DNA of 64,000 nucleotides from Whalleya microplaca. Taxonomy: Eukaryota; Ascomycota; Sordariomycetes; Xylariales; Xylariaceae. The translations under genes were made by a program, and so were the position numbers. The DNA lies in contig MU385745.1 of NCBI GenBank assembly GCA_022497155.1, forward strand, positions 434,001 through 498,000. Direction: 5' to 3'. Numbering within the stretch: position 1 is the stretch's first letter; the number at the start of each line of letters is the position of its first letter. The notes below the pieces were generated by a model. That model was not told the origin of the DNA. It did no database searches and worked only from the letters and a program-made list of their open reading frames with translations. This document shows, piece after piece, positions 21,433 to 32,739 of this stretch.

Positions 21433-23302
21433 CTATGAAGCACGGACTTGGTATGGTTCTGGCGCCTCGATAGATAGCAGAAAGACGGGAGGAGGTTTGT
21501 CCGTCTTCTGCTTAGTTTCCCTGACAGTTTTGGAATTGTCAATTCCCTTGTCAGTTGAGTTGTCCACCTTTACCGCAGCTTGATTCGCTGAGGATTTGTC
21601 TCCCTCGGTCGTCTTGGCAGAACCATCAGTTGTGACATCTGTCTTAGTTTTCTCGCCGTCCTTGTCTTTGTCCTTGTCACTGCCGAGGCTCTTGATAACA
21701 TTCCCACTTCCGTCGACTTCCACGATCACGTCTTCCACGTCCAGCCCGCCATCTTCGGTATATGCCCACATCTCGCGAAGTTCACCCCTCACAGCACCAG
21801 TGAGCCAGGTAGCAGTTACAACACCAGGCACCAGGTACAGTAGAGCCGGCTGGGCGTGGCGAAAGACTAAAAGCATGGCTAGTGTAGTCATCATAGCGAT
21901 GAAGTACCCAGCCATAGCGGCATGAAAATACGTCTTGGGAAACGCTGAAGCTCTTAGTGCAGGCGTAGCATCTGGCGAAAATATCTTAACCAGTCTCGTG
22001 CTCCAGAAGCGATCTCCCCACTGTCCTTGCGGGTTGACATAGTCTGGCCGGATCACCATGCGCTGAGTCTCGTTGTCGGTGATAAGCTGACCTGAAGACT
22101 TGTCCTCGGTTTTAAGTTCTACGGGAATGAGTTTGCGCTGCCTATAGTAGTATAGGTAGTGGTCGAAACGCAGGCAGAGTGCAATGAAGATTCCAGGGAG
22201 GACAATGTCGCCAAGTCCAAGCATACTAGCCTTCGTAGGTCCCTCGAAAACAAGCTTGATAGGGACATTGAGCTTAGTTGCGACCGTAACCATATAAGGA
22301 CTAATAAAAGGATTTAGCACAGCTTCGTGGCAATGGATTTCTCAGTTAGACTTACGTGTAAAAGACCATGTAAATGTCATAGAAGAAAAGCCCGAAGAGA
22401 ACAGCGGTACCAGTGCCGAATGTAGTGGGAGACATGAGAATTATGCCGGTGTAGGAAAAGGCATAACCCATGATGTTCGACAGGAGAGTTGAACTAGTGG
22501 TGTAGTATGCCACATTTGCCCCGACAGCAAGAACGACACCAAGCACATCGTTGAACTTGATCTTGAACTTCTCGTTCACAATGCCGTGTACGAATAGTCG
22601 CACAGACCACTGTTCCAGAAGTAGACGGCGAATCTCCCAAAGAAATTTGTTCTTTGAATCTGAGAGATTCCACTCAGACCATAGATGGGGGAGAGGTGTC
22701 TTCTTCTTTTCATCCCACACTTTATCTCCAGAGTTGGTAGCAACATACCACTGACGTCTTTCGGAATCAACGTGGAACAGGGTCCCATCATTAGTTGCCC
22801 AAACCGTTGGAAAGATAACTCCGGTCAGAAGGTGTAGTAGGTCGGCAAACAACTTTCCCATGCTCGCCAGTGACATGCTCGAGAAGTAGACTTGAAGGAT
22901 CTTGTTGAGAATGTCTAGATCCTCAAGCCACTTGATCAAGTAGTAGAGTCCCACGAGGACAGCGCCAGCCAAGATGGGAAACAGGATAGCATCGGACGGT
23001 AGCAAGCCTTGGACGAACTTGTCATCTTGGTCTTCATGCTTTACATGGTTGCCTTTCTTATCCTTCTTAGGCAATCTTGCGGACGGAGGCCGACGAAGGG
23101 CAGCGTGCGATCCAATATAGATGCAAGCCATTGCCGTGAACACAATGCGGCATTCGAGAACAAGTAGGTCGTTATTCTCGAGCAATATGGTGGGCAACCC
23201 AGTGAGCCTTTCCCAGACTGTCAGGTTGGTTGCCATGGCTTCGCTGATATTGAGGGCCGAACTCCCGCCCACGACGGCAATGGTCGAATTGTTGCTCACC
23301 AT
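21433..23302 (-). CDS. signal peptide peptidase (intramembrane aspartyl protease)
   Basis: Multi-pass ER protease of family A22B that cleaves leftover signal peptides and other type II membrane segments inside the bilayer. Two exons (22356-23302 and 21433-22300, 55-bp intron) give 604 residues from the chosen start. Both catalytic aspartates are present: Asp309 in FFYDIYMVFYT and Asp347 in the GLGD motif (SMLGLGDIVLPG). The PAL motif is at about 467-469. The intron falls between the two catalytic motifs and rejoins FYT-PYMVTVATKLNVP. The first 28 residues hold four N-glycosylation sequons (N4, N5, N18, N26), fitting a luminal N-terminus. The C-terminal cytosolic tail is long, charged and Lys/Asp/Thr-rich. 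Start: the frame stays open to 23458 but has no ATG there; ATG 23302 has A at -3 and G at +4. An unseen upstream exon remains possible. Confidence 0.93.
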
Positions 23303-24774
23303 GATTTTGCCCCAATATGTTGAAGGTAGAAGAACGGTTGTATGTGTTGAGGCTGAGAGAGGTGGAGGCGGCGCTTCCTTAAAAGTTAAAAGGCTTGGGA
23401 TGGAAGCAAGGCTACTTAAGTAACTTTGTGCTCTGTCCCAAATCTTATTGTAGTCCAATAGTTAATGGTGATGGGATGACAATAGTGTCTCCTTACAATA
23501 GGTAGCTATTGCAGGAGAGTGGAGCATTCACTCTCTCCGAAATCAAATGAAGAATCCAGGTCTGGTGAATGTCAGTGATTTCTTCAACGGCTCATATAAG
23601 TGAATGGAGGTACATACCTAGGACTTTATATACTGGAGTACGTGGCAGAAAAACAATAGGTCAGAAGACTGAGGCGCATTTGCGACGCCAGCTATAACCG
23701 TAGACTTGAGTCCACCTGAAACGCCACGCTGTTCCCAGTGTTCACGCTCTCCTGTTTAATAGAGAAAATGTCTACCACTTCATAAGACTAGTTCGTGAGG
23801 AAAGGAAACAGTATTATGTGTTTGCTGAATCATGTCTGGATCCGGTCGAATGTGGCTGGTGTTGAGGCGGTGCAAATGGTTAGAATCACATACCAGGGCG
23901 GATCTACACTAGGTACTGTAGAACATCAAAGCGGCATCAGCAGCATCTGGTGACTAATAACTATATCACCCAATGAAAGCTTAGGATCGAAATGTTGTTT
24001 GCTTCCATTCACAGTACCTAATCACCCAGGAAGGACAGCAACTTATATACATAGCCCAAGAGTAAATAAAAGAGCAGGTACACGGTAGAGTCTCCGTTTT
24101 GCAAGATAGCATTCCATATTGTTATCACATGTGTGACGCTTAAAACCGCCCCAATAAAGTAAAAAAGGCCCCGTCATGTTATGGCCTCCCAGTCCGGGTG
24201 TTGTTTTACCTTACACACGGGATGCATAGATATAAAGGCGCAGTGCAGGGCTGTGCTGGGCTATTAAATCGAGTTAGATTTGATTATTGACGGTTCTCCA
24301 AGTATTCGCCTGGTTAGTTCATTCGGCAGTAGAGCCTTAACATCAAGTTAGTCGAGTTGAGGGTAGAACTTGTGAAGTTGGAATCAAACCGAGAATACAT
24401 TAAATATTGCTTGACTCTCCAGTGCACCTTTTATACTAAAACTAGTGTCTAAAGAGTCACATGTGACGTTACAACTAGATTTCCATAGTAACATTTGAAG
24501 TCTACACCAATATGTTTGTCCTCAAGTCATGACTGGTCTGGTTACCATGAACCTGGAATTGTGGTGACATGCTTCTAAACGGTACAAACCAAGCTACCGC
24601 ATAACTGCATACAGCCCCTCCAAACTCAGATACCTACCTACCGAGGTCCCTAGCTCAAGCAAGCTTTCTGCAAGACAGCAGCAGCAGCTTCAACTCCAGG
24701 GGTAGCTATCGCAACTTGTCTAGGCCACCAATTCGTATATACACGCGGGAAGCGCAACACCGCAAGCTTCCAAA
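23303..24774. other. divergent intergenic region
   Basis: Lies between the leftward signal peptide peptidase gene and the rightward cyclophilin gene and must hold both promoters. The frame of the peptidase remains open from 23302 to 23458 without an ATG, so part may be its leader or an alternative N-terminus. No separate gene is supported. Confidence 0.5.
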
Positions 24775-25413
24775 ATGACGACCAACGTAGCTCTCGAGAC
24801 CTCCATGGTACGCAACCTCCCTCCCCATCCCTCCATCCTTCTATCTCTCCCTGCCTCACCTCCCCCCCACGATCTTGTGCCCATGCCCACGCCCACGCCT
24901 CCCCAAGCCCCCCCCCAACACCACCATACTAACCCCCTTCTCCCACCGCAGGGCACAATAACCCTAGAACTCTACACCTCCCACGCGCCCCTGACCTGCA
25001 AGAACTTCTCGACCCTCTCCCAGCGCGGGTACTACGACAACGTCCCCTTCCACCGCATAATCCCCTCCTTCATGATCCAGACCGGCGACCCGACCGGCAC
25101 GGGCCGGGGCGGCACCAGCATCTACGGGGACCGCTTCGCGGACGAGATCAGCCCCGAGCTCCGGCACACCGGGGCCGGGGTGCTGAGCATGGCGAACAGC
25201 GGGCCCGACAGCAACGGCTCGCAGTTCTTCATCACGCTGGCGCCGGCGCCGTGGCTGGACGGCAAACATACGATTTTCGGGCGCGTGAGGCGGGGCATGG
25301 GGGTGGTGAAGAGGTTGGGGTTGGTGAGGACGGGGGTGGAGGATAGGCCGGTGGAGGAGGTGAAGATACTAAGGGCTAGGGTTGTTGAGGAGGAGGAGAA
25401 GAGCTTAGGGTAG
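24775..25413 (+). CDS. cyclophilin, PPIL1 type (peptidyl-prolyl isomerase)
   Basis: Single-domain cyclophilin of 164 residues, orthologous in length and sequence to PPIL1, a spliceosome-associated prolyl isomerase. Exons 24775-24807 and 24952-25413. The N-terminus MTTNVALETSM joins GTITLELYTSHAP, matching the PPIL1 pattern. The active site is intact: FHRIIPSFMIQTGDPTGTGRG, then MANSGPDSNGSQFFITL, and WLDGKHTIFGRV with the drug-binding Trp and the His. The 144-bp intron is very C-rich, divisible by three and has no stop in frame, so unspliced RNA would give a 212-residue protein with a Pro-rich insert after residue 11. Exon 2 is highly GC-rich. The C-terminus ends in a short Glu-rich tail. Confidence 0.95.
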   Translation: MTTNVALETSMVRNLPPHPSILLSLPASPPPHDLVPMPTPTPPQAPPQHHHTNPLLPPQGTITLELYTSHAPLTCKNFSTLSQRGYYDNVPFHRIIPSFMIQTGDPTGTGRGGTSIYGDRFADEISPELRHTGAGVLSMANSGPDSNGSQFFITLAPAPWLDGKHTIFGRVRRGMGVVKRLGLVRTGVEDRPVEEVKILRARVVEEEEKSLG

Positions 25414-26132
25414 GAGAAACGGGGAGAGAGGTTGAGGGGGGGTGGGGGGAGAGGTGTAGACGTGTTGGACGGTGGGTGGGGAGGCTATGATATAGGGAAA
25501 GCTACGAAGTCTAGATGGCAGGAGATATGGCATGGCATTGCATATCATCGCGCAGGCGTCCGGCGTTTAAAAACCTCTACATTTAGACAGAACAGAACAG
25601 ACGAGAGATACGGTATATACCACGGCGACATCCATACCTAACCAGGGAATCAATCAATGGAAGTCTTGCGCTGGCCATATGTAACGGCCTGTATTACGTA
25701 TCTATCGTATATACAGTGTGTGTTCGAGTGTGTGTGTTTGAGTGTGTATGTCCTAAAAGATACAGTAGGGGGATTGCGGGTGCGGGTGAGGGTGCTAGTG
25801 CTAAGTGCTATGAACGCCGGTATCTTTTTGTTTTTCCCCTGATGCAGAAGATGCCGCCCCGATCAATCAATCAATCAATCCCTTGTTTGTTGTTGTTGTT
25901 GGCAAAGCAAAGAAGAAGACCCCCCGGAACCCCTTTTGAATGCAAACCGTAGGTAGCGGCAGTGGGCGTTATACAGATATTTGTGGAAAAGCAAGATGCC
26001 TTTTACGTTTTTTTGGTGGAGATAAAGACTCCTCGCAGAAAGACAAAAGGGGGTCGCGGCGGCACCTTAGTTCCCCAAGGTGTGTGTGTGTGTCCATGGT
26101 CTCGAGCGACGTACGTGATGACTGCTCCCAGA
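25414..26132. other. convergent 3' intergenic region
   Basis: Between the 3' ends of the rightward cyclophilin gene and the leftward Sgf11-like gene. It contains GT-rich and (TCAA)n-like simple repeats near 25720-25880 and presumably both polyadenylation regions. No gene supported. Confidence 0.5.
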
Positions 26133-27565
26133 TCATACAATCGGCGGACTCGACAACGTGCCCGAGCTCTCAGACTCGCCGTCATCTCCTCCTCCCCCAC
26201 CACCACCGCCGCCGCCGCCGCCGCCGCCGCCGTTAGTTGAGGCGGTCTTACCATTGCTCTTAGACATGGGCGAGGAGAGGAGCGGTTTCGAGACGCCGAG
26301 CTTCAGCTTCTTGGCCGGGCTCGGCACCTTGGAGACCTTCTTCTTCGGGGCGACCTCGACCGTGGACCCCTCGGCGTCGTCGTCGTCCAGCTTCTGCTCG
26401 ACGCTGAGCGAGGAGGCGGTCTTGACCTTCTCCTTCTTGCCGCCGGCGCCCCCCTTCTGCTTGAGCACCAACTTCTTGTTGGCGGCCGCGCTCGCGGCCG
26501 CCGCGGACTTGACCTTCTTCTTCTTGTGGACGTCAGCGTTGTTGTTGTTATTGTTATTGTTGTTGTTGTTGTTGTCGGAATCGTCGTCGTCGTCCATCAT
26601 CTCGTCGCCGTCCCGCTTCTTCGGGCTGCCGGCCCGCGAGCCCGGGTGCGGCGTGCCCTTCTGGCTCGACGGCGGCGTGTGGTCGGCGCTGCCGTTAGCG
26701 TTGCCGCCGCTGCTGCCGTTGCTGATCTTCTGTGCCGCTGCGCGGCTGGCGTTACGCCCGCTGTTGCCGATGCACGAGCCCATGTGGTTGTTCAGCCGGG
26801 TGACCAGTATGCACCGCTTGCATTTGCTGCATGTGGCTGACGGGAAGGAGAGCATGTTCGGGGGCCGCGAGGAGGCGCCGCCGCTGCCGGTTCCGCCCTC
26901 GGGCGTGGGCGTCGCGCCTTGCGAGTCGGAGTTTGCGTTCTGTTCCAGCTTCTTCTCCATGTCCTTCTTCTTCTTGCCCCGACCGGGCCCCTGTGCGACC
27001 CACGTCTGTCCGTAGATATCGTAGCCCGGCTTGTCGATGTACGGGTGCTTCTTGCAGTATATTATACTGGGATCGGGTTTCCTCGCCCCTTTGCCGTCCG
27101 TGGGATATAGTAGTCGTGGCAGGTGACATCTCGGGCAGACGATGTCCTTCGTCGTAGCCAACGGGTTCCCCTTCAACAGCACCTTCCCTTCATCATAGAC
27201 GGCCGCATCTGTCTCGACCTTCACGTCAGGCCGAGCGTCGGGGGTGGAGGAATCCGACGCGTCGGCGGCCAGCTTCTCGACACGAATGGCGGCGGTGGTG
27301 GCACGGGCGATCTTCTCGTCTCGGTGAACTTTGATTAATAAATCATGTACGATGTTATAGAGTAAATCGTCCAGCACCGCATGCGCCTATGAGAACGAAC
27401 GACATAGCCAGTCAGTGGTGTTCTTTTCAGCCTCGTGATGGTCGGGCGGAAGGTTCAGAATACGGGCAGGGTGGCACACGGCTAACTTACAAGCTTGTCC
27501 ATGCTTCCAGCATCGTCAGCGGCTTTAATGACGCCCGCCTTGCCGGTGTCCATAGGTGAGGACAT
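26133..27565 (-). CDS. Sgf11-like SAGA deubiquitinase-module protein
   Basis: Probable member of the SAGA histone H2B deubiquitinating module. Exons 27491-27565 and 26133-27386 give 442 residues. Residues about 26-50 (AHAVLDDLLYNIVHDLLIKV then HRDEKIAR) resemble the Sgf11 N-terminal helix that packs against Ubp8 and Sus1. The Sgf11 zinc finger is at about 211-230: C-x2-C-x11-H-x3-C followed by NSGRNASRAAAQKI. Between them is a second possible zinc site, C109-x2-C112 and C136-x2-H139, ending HPYIDKPGYDIYGQTW. The C-terminal half is disordered: acidic, with 12 Asn in a row, Lys-rich blocks and 15 Gly in a row. It is much longer than yeast Sgf11. The start is the first ATG that splices in frame; an upstream open frame lacks ATG. 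The Sgf11 assignment rests on finger and helix together. Confidence 0.78.
26187..26231 (-). repeat. GGN trinucleotide tract coding poly-Gly
   Basis: Fifteen consecutive Gly codons near the C-terminus of the Sgf11-like protein; the eight adjacent GGC codons (GCC on the plus strand) form a pure run that could vary in length between strains. Confidence 0.9.
26538..26573 (-). repeat. AAY trinucleotide tract coding poly-Asn
   Basis: Twelve consecutive Asn codons (ten AAC, two AAT) in the Sgf11-like protein, just after an acidic Asp/Ser run and before a Lys-rich block. Confidence 0.9.
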
Positions 27566-29399
27566 GGTGAATAGCCTGTCTATGAAGGCCGTTTGTGACG
27601 GCGAGGCGGTATCACGGTGGACAAGGTAGAAGGGGCGCGGAGGTGTAGATGGAGGTGTAGAAGAAGCGTCGCCGAGGCTGATAAAGCGAATGGGAATCAA
27701 TTATGAACGTTACTAGGGATCAATGGAAATGACGATTTTTGGGAATTATTTAGTTGTAGGGGACAAGCGGAAAGCAAAGCTGTATCCACTCCCGAAGAAG
27801 TACTAGACCCCTTCAAAGTCTAGGTACCTAGAAGAGAAAAAAAGATTTGAAGGCTTTAAAGTTGATCTTAGATCCGAGCCTCAAGAGACATATGTAAGGA
27901 TCTTATCACCATTCTTCGGCATTAAATCTGCCGGTGTACGGGTGATGGTTTTCCTGACAAGTTCGAGTTTTGTCAGCAGCTTCGTGAATATGGGAAAAAG
28001 ATGTTGTTCAAGGCTGACAGGAGATCAGGGATCAGGCAACGTTTTTTTTGTAAATTGCAATTGTAATAATCAATACATATACAATCCGCAGTCGAGTAAT
28101 AAAGTATTGATGTATCTGTACGCTGTACATGTAGTAGGAGTAGGGTAAGGTAGGTAGGACATCTGGATGATGTAAAGTACATACCTTTCTAGGTTAATTA
28201 GGTAGTTCAATTACCTAGGTAAGCAGAAACCACTTGCATTAGTGGATTACGGGAATCCCAACCTTACTTTTTTCAGTATTGTTGTATGTAGGATAGTCGA
28301 CACCAGGATAGTACATGTAGGTATGCAGTGGTAAAGGTGGTAAAGGTGGTAAAGGTGGTATTTGAAGATGTCCAGTTGTCCATGTACTACGTAATGCCTC
28401 TATTACGTAGTAAAAGCTCGGGAGTTCGGGACCATGTTTGACCATCACCTCATCAATGTTGGTTGGTATATGGAAAAAAAAAAGGCTGCAATAGTTCGTA
28501 TACATTAGGTAGTTTCAGGCACGCGCTGCATCATCGAGAACTGACATATTGAACCAACATGGGAACTGTTTGCAGACTGCAAACTGCAGTTACTGTATAC
28601 AAGTAGGTAATTCGCTGTTTATTCGCTGTTAATTCCCCTCCAGCTCCAAATACTACGTGACTATCAAAAGTTCCTTACAGATGTACGATTCAGGGCATGC
28701 ATCCCGTTGTCTATCTAGCAGTAGAAATACCTATTTAGTTGTAGTTAGACTATATATAGTCGTATACATAATACATGAATAAGGCCTTGTCTTTCTATAC
28801 ATGTATTAATTATATGGCCAGATTCAAGGCTTTATGAAGGTATATACTTCATCTACGTAATCTATACACAGTAAAGACCGGGAGCAACCTGCTTTAGACG
28901 CGTATGTACTCCGTATACCTAGGTACTCTTACTAACTTATTAGGTACATAGTAAAATGTCCCTGTTTCCCATCTTTACATGCGTAGGTATTCTGTAGACA
29001 GCCTGTGACAGGTCCCCTGTGTCGACCGTCAGTGCGATGTCGTACCTGAATTTAGGCCGTTTTTAGAACCCGAGGAATCCCTGTTTGGGGGGAAGGGGGG
29101 GGCCATTCGCCCGTTAACCTAGTGGGGCCAAACCCTTTTTTTCCTCTTTCTTGCTGCATACGAGGAATGTACAGTATGTACTCTTACCTAATACATAGTA
29201 GAGCACGCGAGTTGGCGAGGTACTTAACGCGCTTCCGCCCAAAGTTGCCAGCCGTCCGTCTCCATATCCCACCCGTTTGTAGCCGCGTCGCTGTTGTTGC
29301 TGTCACTTCTATATGTATTCCGCTCCTGTGTGGTCTGGACGACATCGACGCTGCCCCCGCTGACGTCCTCGATAACGAGGCCTAGAGGAAAGAAATACC
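27566..29399. other. divergent intergenic region
   Basis: Between the leftward Sgf11-like gene and the rightward acetyltransferase gene, so it holds both promoters. It contains two TACCTAGGTA palindromes (28212-28221 and 28916-28925) and a 9-bp tandem (GGTAAAGGT type) at about 28328-28360. No coding frame supported. Confidence 0.5.
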
Positions 29400-30662
29400 A
29401 TGTCTCTCCCTTCGACAAATGCCACTGGGCAGTCTTCGATCCTGAACTTCTTTCAGCCGAAGCAGCCCTCGTACGCGCCACCCCCTTCGGCATCGCAGAC
29501 CACACAGCAGACGAAGCCTCTCCCAACGCCTCCACCGCCGCCGCCGCAGTCACAGCCAGCGGCAGCAGCAGCCACAACGAACCCCTCGAGTCCTGCACCA
29601 CCACCACCATCGGCCGAACCAGGAGCAGCAGCAGTGGCAGCCCCCCAACCACCAACGAGACCAGCCGGCCTACACCCGCAAGCCAGCATCTCGCCCATCC
29701 TCCCCGAGCACGTGAAGCCGCTCCGCAGCATCATCGGCGTGCTCCTGCAAGTCCAGTACGGCGACCAGTTCTTCGCGAAGCTCTTCGACCCGCGGTCCTC
29801 GGGCGCCTTCAGCCGGGTGCTGCTCTGGAGCGAGCCAAACGAGCCGGCGAAGGTGATCGGGGGGCTTGTGTGCCGGCCCGAGGCGACCTTCCCTTCCAAC
29901 CCCAACGACGACACCCACACCCACCTCAACCACAGCAACAACGATCTCTACATCCAGACTCTGGTCCTGCTCTCGCCGTACCAGAAGCTCGGGCTCGCGG
30001 CCACGCTCCTCGACGAGGTGATGCGCGCGGCGGCGGCCCCGCAGGCCACCGCCCTCGGCCTCGCCTGCGCGTCCGTCTACGCGCACGTCTGGACCCGGAA
30101 CCCGGAGGGCCTGCGCTGGTACCTGGCGCGCGGCTTCGCGCGCACCGACGAGGTGCTGGGCTACTACCGCCAGCTGCAGCCCGACAGCGCGTGGATCGTG
30201 CGGCGGCCGATCCACCACCACGGTGTCAGTGCCGCGCTCGGGCTTCCTACCCCTCCCATACCCGTTACCACCAGTACCACCACCACCACCATCTCAGCGG
30301 GCTCGCCAAACGGACAACCGAGGGCGATAATACCGCCCAGCGTGACGGCCGCGGCCGCGAACCTCCCACCACCACCCCCCTTGAACACCACCACCGCCAC
30401 CACCACCACTACGCAGGGGACGGCCCCGGCTACGAGACCCCCGCTCCGCAGCCCCGGGCTCTCGTTCCAGACGCAGCGGCCCGAGACGGAGTGGAACGAC
30501 CTGCCGGCCGACATGCACTCACCCCGCCCACCGACGCAGCTGGGCGTGCCGCCCGACGGCAGCGGCGCCAGCTCGGCCGCGAGCTCGCGCAGCAGCTCTG
30601 CCGCGCGCAAGAAGAAGGATCGTGCGTACCCTGCTGCTGCGTTTGGGGCTGGGGGGAGGTAG
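29400..30662 (+). CDS. GNAT N-acetyltransferase (NAA50-like) with N-terminal PIP box
   Basis: Single-exon gene for 420 residues. The GNAT core, about residues 96-270, contains LYIQTLVLLSPYQKLGLAAT, the acetyl-CoA-binding motif (QKLGLA in the Q/R-x-x-G-x-G/A position), and later VYAHVWTRNPEGLRWYLARG with the aromatic C-terminal strand. This arrangement resembles NAA50, the N-terminal acetyltransferase linked to cohesion. Residues 11-18, QSSILNFF, followed by QPK, match the canonical PCNA-interacting motif Q-x-x-h-x-x-F-F. Residues about 20-95 are Pro/Ala/Gln-rich linker; the C-terminal 150 residues are Pro/Thr/Ser-rich and disordered. It could also be an Eco1-like or unrelated GNAT; the substrate is unknown. 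A long frame in another register over the same region is a shadow of the GC-rich composition. Confidence 0.85.
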   Translation: MSLPSTNATGQSSILNFFQPKQPSYAPPPSASQTTQQTKPLPTPPPPPPQSQPAAAAATTNPSSPAPPPPSAEPGAAAVAAPQPPTRPAGLHPQASISPILPEHVKPLRSIIGVLLQVQYGDQFFAKLFDPRSSGAFSRVLLWSEPNEPAKVIGGLVCRPEATFPSNPNDDTHTHLNHSNNDLYIQTLVLLSPYQKLGLAATLLDEVMRAAAAPQATALGLACASVYAHVWTRNPEGLRWYLARGFARTDEVLGYYRQLQPDSAWIVRRPIHHHGVSAALGLPTPPIPVTTSTTTTTISAGSPNGQPRAIIPPSVTAAAANLPPPPPLNTTTATTTTTQGTAPATRPPLRSPGLSFQTQRPETEWNDLPADMHSPRPPTQLGVPPDGSGASSAASSRSSSAARKKKDRAYPAAAFGAGGR

Positions 30663-32739
30663 GTGGTGTGTTTAGCGGTGGCGCATATCCTCTGTGGCTG
30701 TCTACTTCCCGCCTACGACGAAGAGGGGCGGGGAGCGAGGGTTTTGCTGCTGGCTGCGAGTCTATATATGCCCTTCTGTGGAAGAGAGGACTACTCGTGT
30801 GTGTGCGAGTAGAAAGGTGTGGTGGAAGTATGTGTGTATTGATAGATATATACATACGCGTGTGCGCAAGGACGCGGACGTGGAGGCTGAAGCTGCGCAG
30901 CAGAGATCCAACAGCCAGCCAGCCAGCCATCCAGACAGACAGACGAACTATTCAAGAAAGAAAAGAAAGGGGGGAAGCGGGTAGGGATTGGAAATACATG
31001 CCTACACCTACACCTACGCCGATATACAGCCATTCCGCCCGGAGGGGAGCCGCAGAAGGCCCGAAATTTTTGCATCTACATATACTAATAGAAATGGGAA
31101 AGGGGAAGGGGGCAAAAGCGACTTCAGAGCCATTCAGGAGGTATGGGGGATTATATAGAAATGGCAAAGTGATCTATCTACAGAGTAGGTAGGTAAGGGG
31201 GCTAGTTGGGGATAGAAGATACTAATTAATTATAAGGACTGTTCTTGAAACAGTTTATGCAGTCTGGGAAGTTGTGAATCTTGCGTTTTTGCTTAAGCCA
31301 GGATCTGCTAGTATCCAGGGGCTCATTGTCATCTAGACGGTATACGGTGCAGATGTGAGCGGATATCGGATTCCGCATCTGCGAGAGGCTGAGATTATAG
31401 CGATGTATAGTAGTGTGTACGCCGGCCCAGTCGAGCAAGCGCTCAAGATCACGAAAAGGGGGGGGAGGCACCACAGATGATAGTTCTTGCGAGCGAAACA
31501 TTGAGTCTCGGCGGTGATTCTAGCAGTATGCCGTGCTTCATATCAACTCTATTCACCTGGTCGACTACCAATACCTAAGCCCCAAGGTATTTATTTACCT
31601 GAGAAACCGTGTGCCTTTACTGCCGGTGTCGATAATCGTGACCGTATACAGACGCAGGTGAGCAAAGCCACCACTCTCAATCGAAAGCCGCCAGCCAGCG
31701 CTCATTAGGTAGAGATCCGGCCAACTGTGGCTATATTGTCCAGGAAAAAAACACTTTCTGGCTTCCCCTGGGACCAGTCCGTCGCGGAAAGAAGAATAGT
31801 CATATTCGCAACCATAGCCGGAACCCAGGCGGGCTTCCCATGGAGGATTTTGTACCTTGAGGGGACAGTAGAGGTTATCAAACCGAGCAACTCTTCTCAA
31901 AGCCTAAGGCAGTTGGCTCTTCCTTATACCAACCTACCCTGTCACGATAGCCATTTGTGCGTGCAGCCAACGTCTACATATGTGACAAGGAGGACAGTAT
32001 AGAATATCCGACAAAACGGAACCGCCCAGCCCCTCTCTGTCTACGAAATTCTTCATTCAGCATCAGATAAATACACACACACACGCAGGAACAGGAACTC
32101 CGGCCCGGAATAGGTATTACATATGTCGCACGCGACAAACTAAATCTCAAAAGGCTCCATTCTCCATCCCGGTCCGTTGGTAGCGAGTTATGTAAAACCG
32201 TACGGTGGGGGACATTTCAAATCTTGGATAAGTACTTACCTAACCACCCAGGCAGGAATTGGGGCCTAGGCGGATGGCGAGGGACGAATGGACGCGTGTT
32301 GGTGGGGGAGAGAGTTGGGGAGGGGGGGAACGGGGTGATGGGGAAAAAAGGGAAAACTCACCATCATCAAGTTCTCACGATTTCAAAATTTACGGATCCG
32401 ACCGACGACCGGTGTGGACATGGGTCAATAGTTGCTTGCCAACCGGTCGGTCCCAGCAGCAGGGGAAAATCTTGGTCAGTCAACTGACGCCAATTCGGGA
32501 TGCATACATAATAGTCATGCCATGCCATATCACGGATCTGCCCTATACGGGCGTAACATACATACATACATACATACATACATCGTGAAATCAATTGAGG
32601 GCTAGTAGGTAGGTAGGTAACTCTCGAGAGTGAGTCTATTCCTGACTTTTCAATTGTGGCGTCTAATTATGTTTTTGCCATTCAATCGTGCATTAGGTCG
32701 TAAATACATGTATGTTTCTAGGTAGTCCAATATTTCTCC
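30663..32739. other. convergent 3' intergenic region
   Basis: Between the 3' ends of the rightward acetyltransferase gene and the leftward glucokinase gene. It includes a (CATA)n microsatellite at about 32557-32583. Short frames occur on both strands but none resembles a conserved protein. Confidence 0.5.

Noticed and set aside
26158..27015. 285-codon frame antisense to the Sgf11-like gene
   Set aside because: Its Pro, Leu and Ser runs are the complement of the real gene's Gly and other homopolymer tracts; no conserved motif.
29294..31192. 632-codon plus-strand frame over the acetyltransferase gene
   Set aside because: It is in another register, Arg/His/Ala-rich, begins without ATG and has no domain; it reflects GC-rich coding on the real frame.
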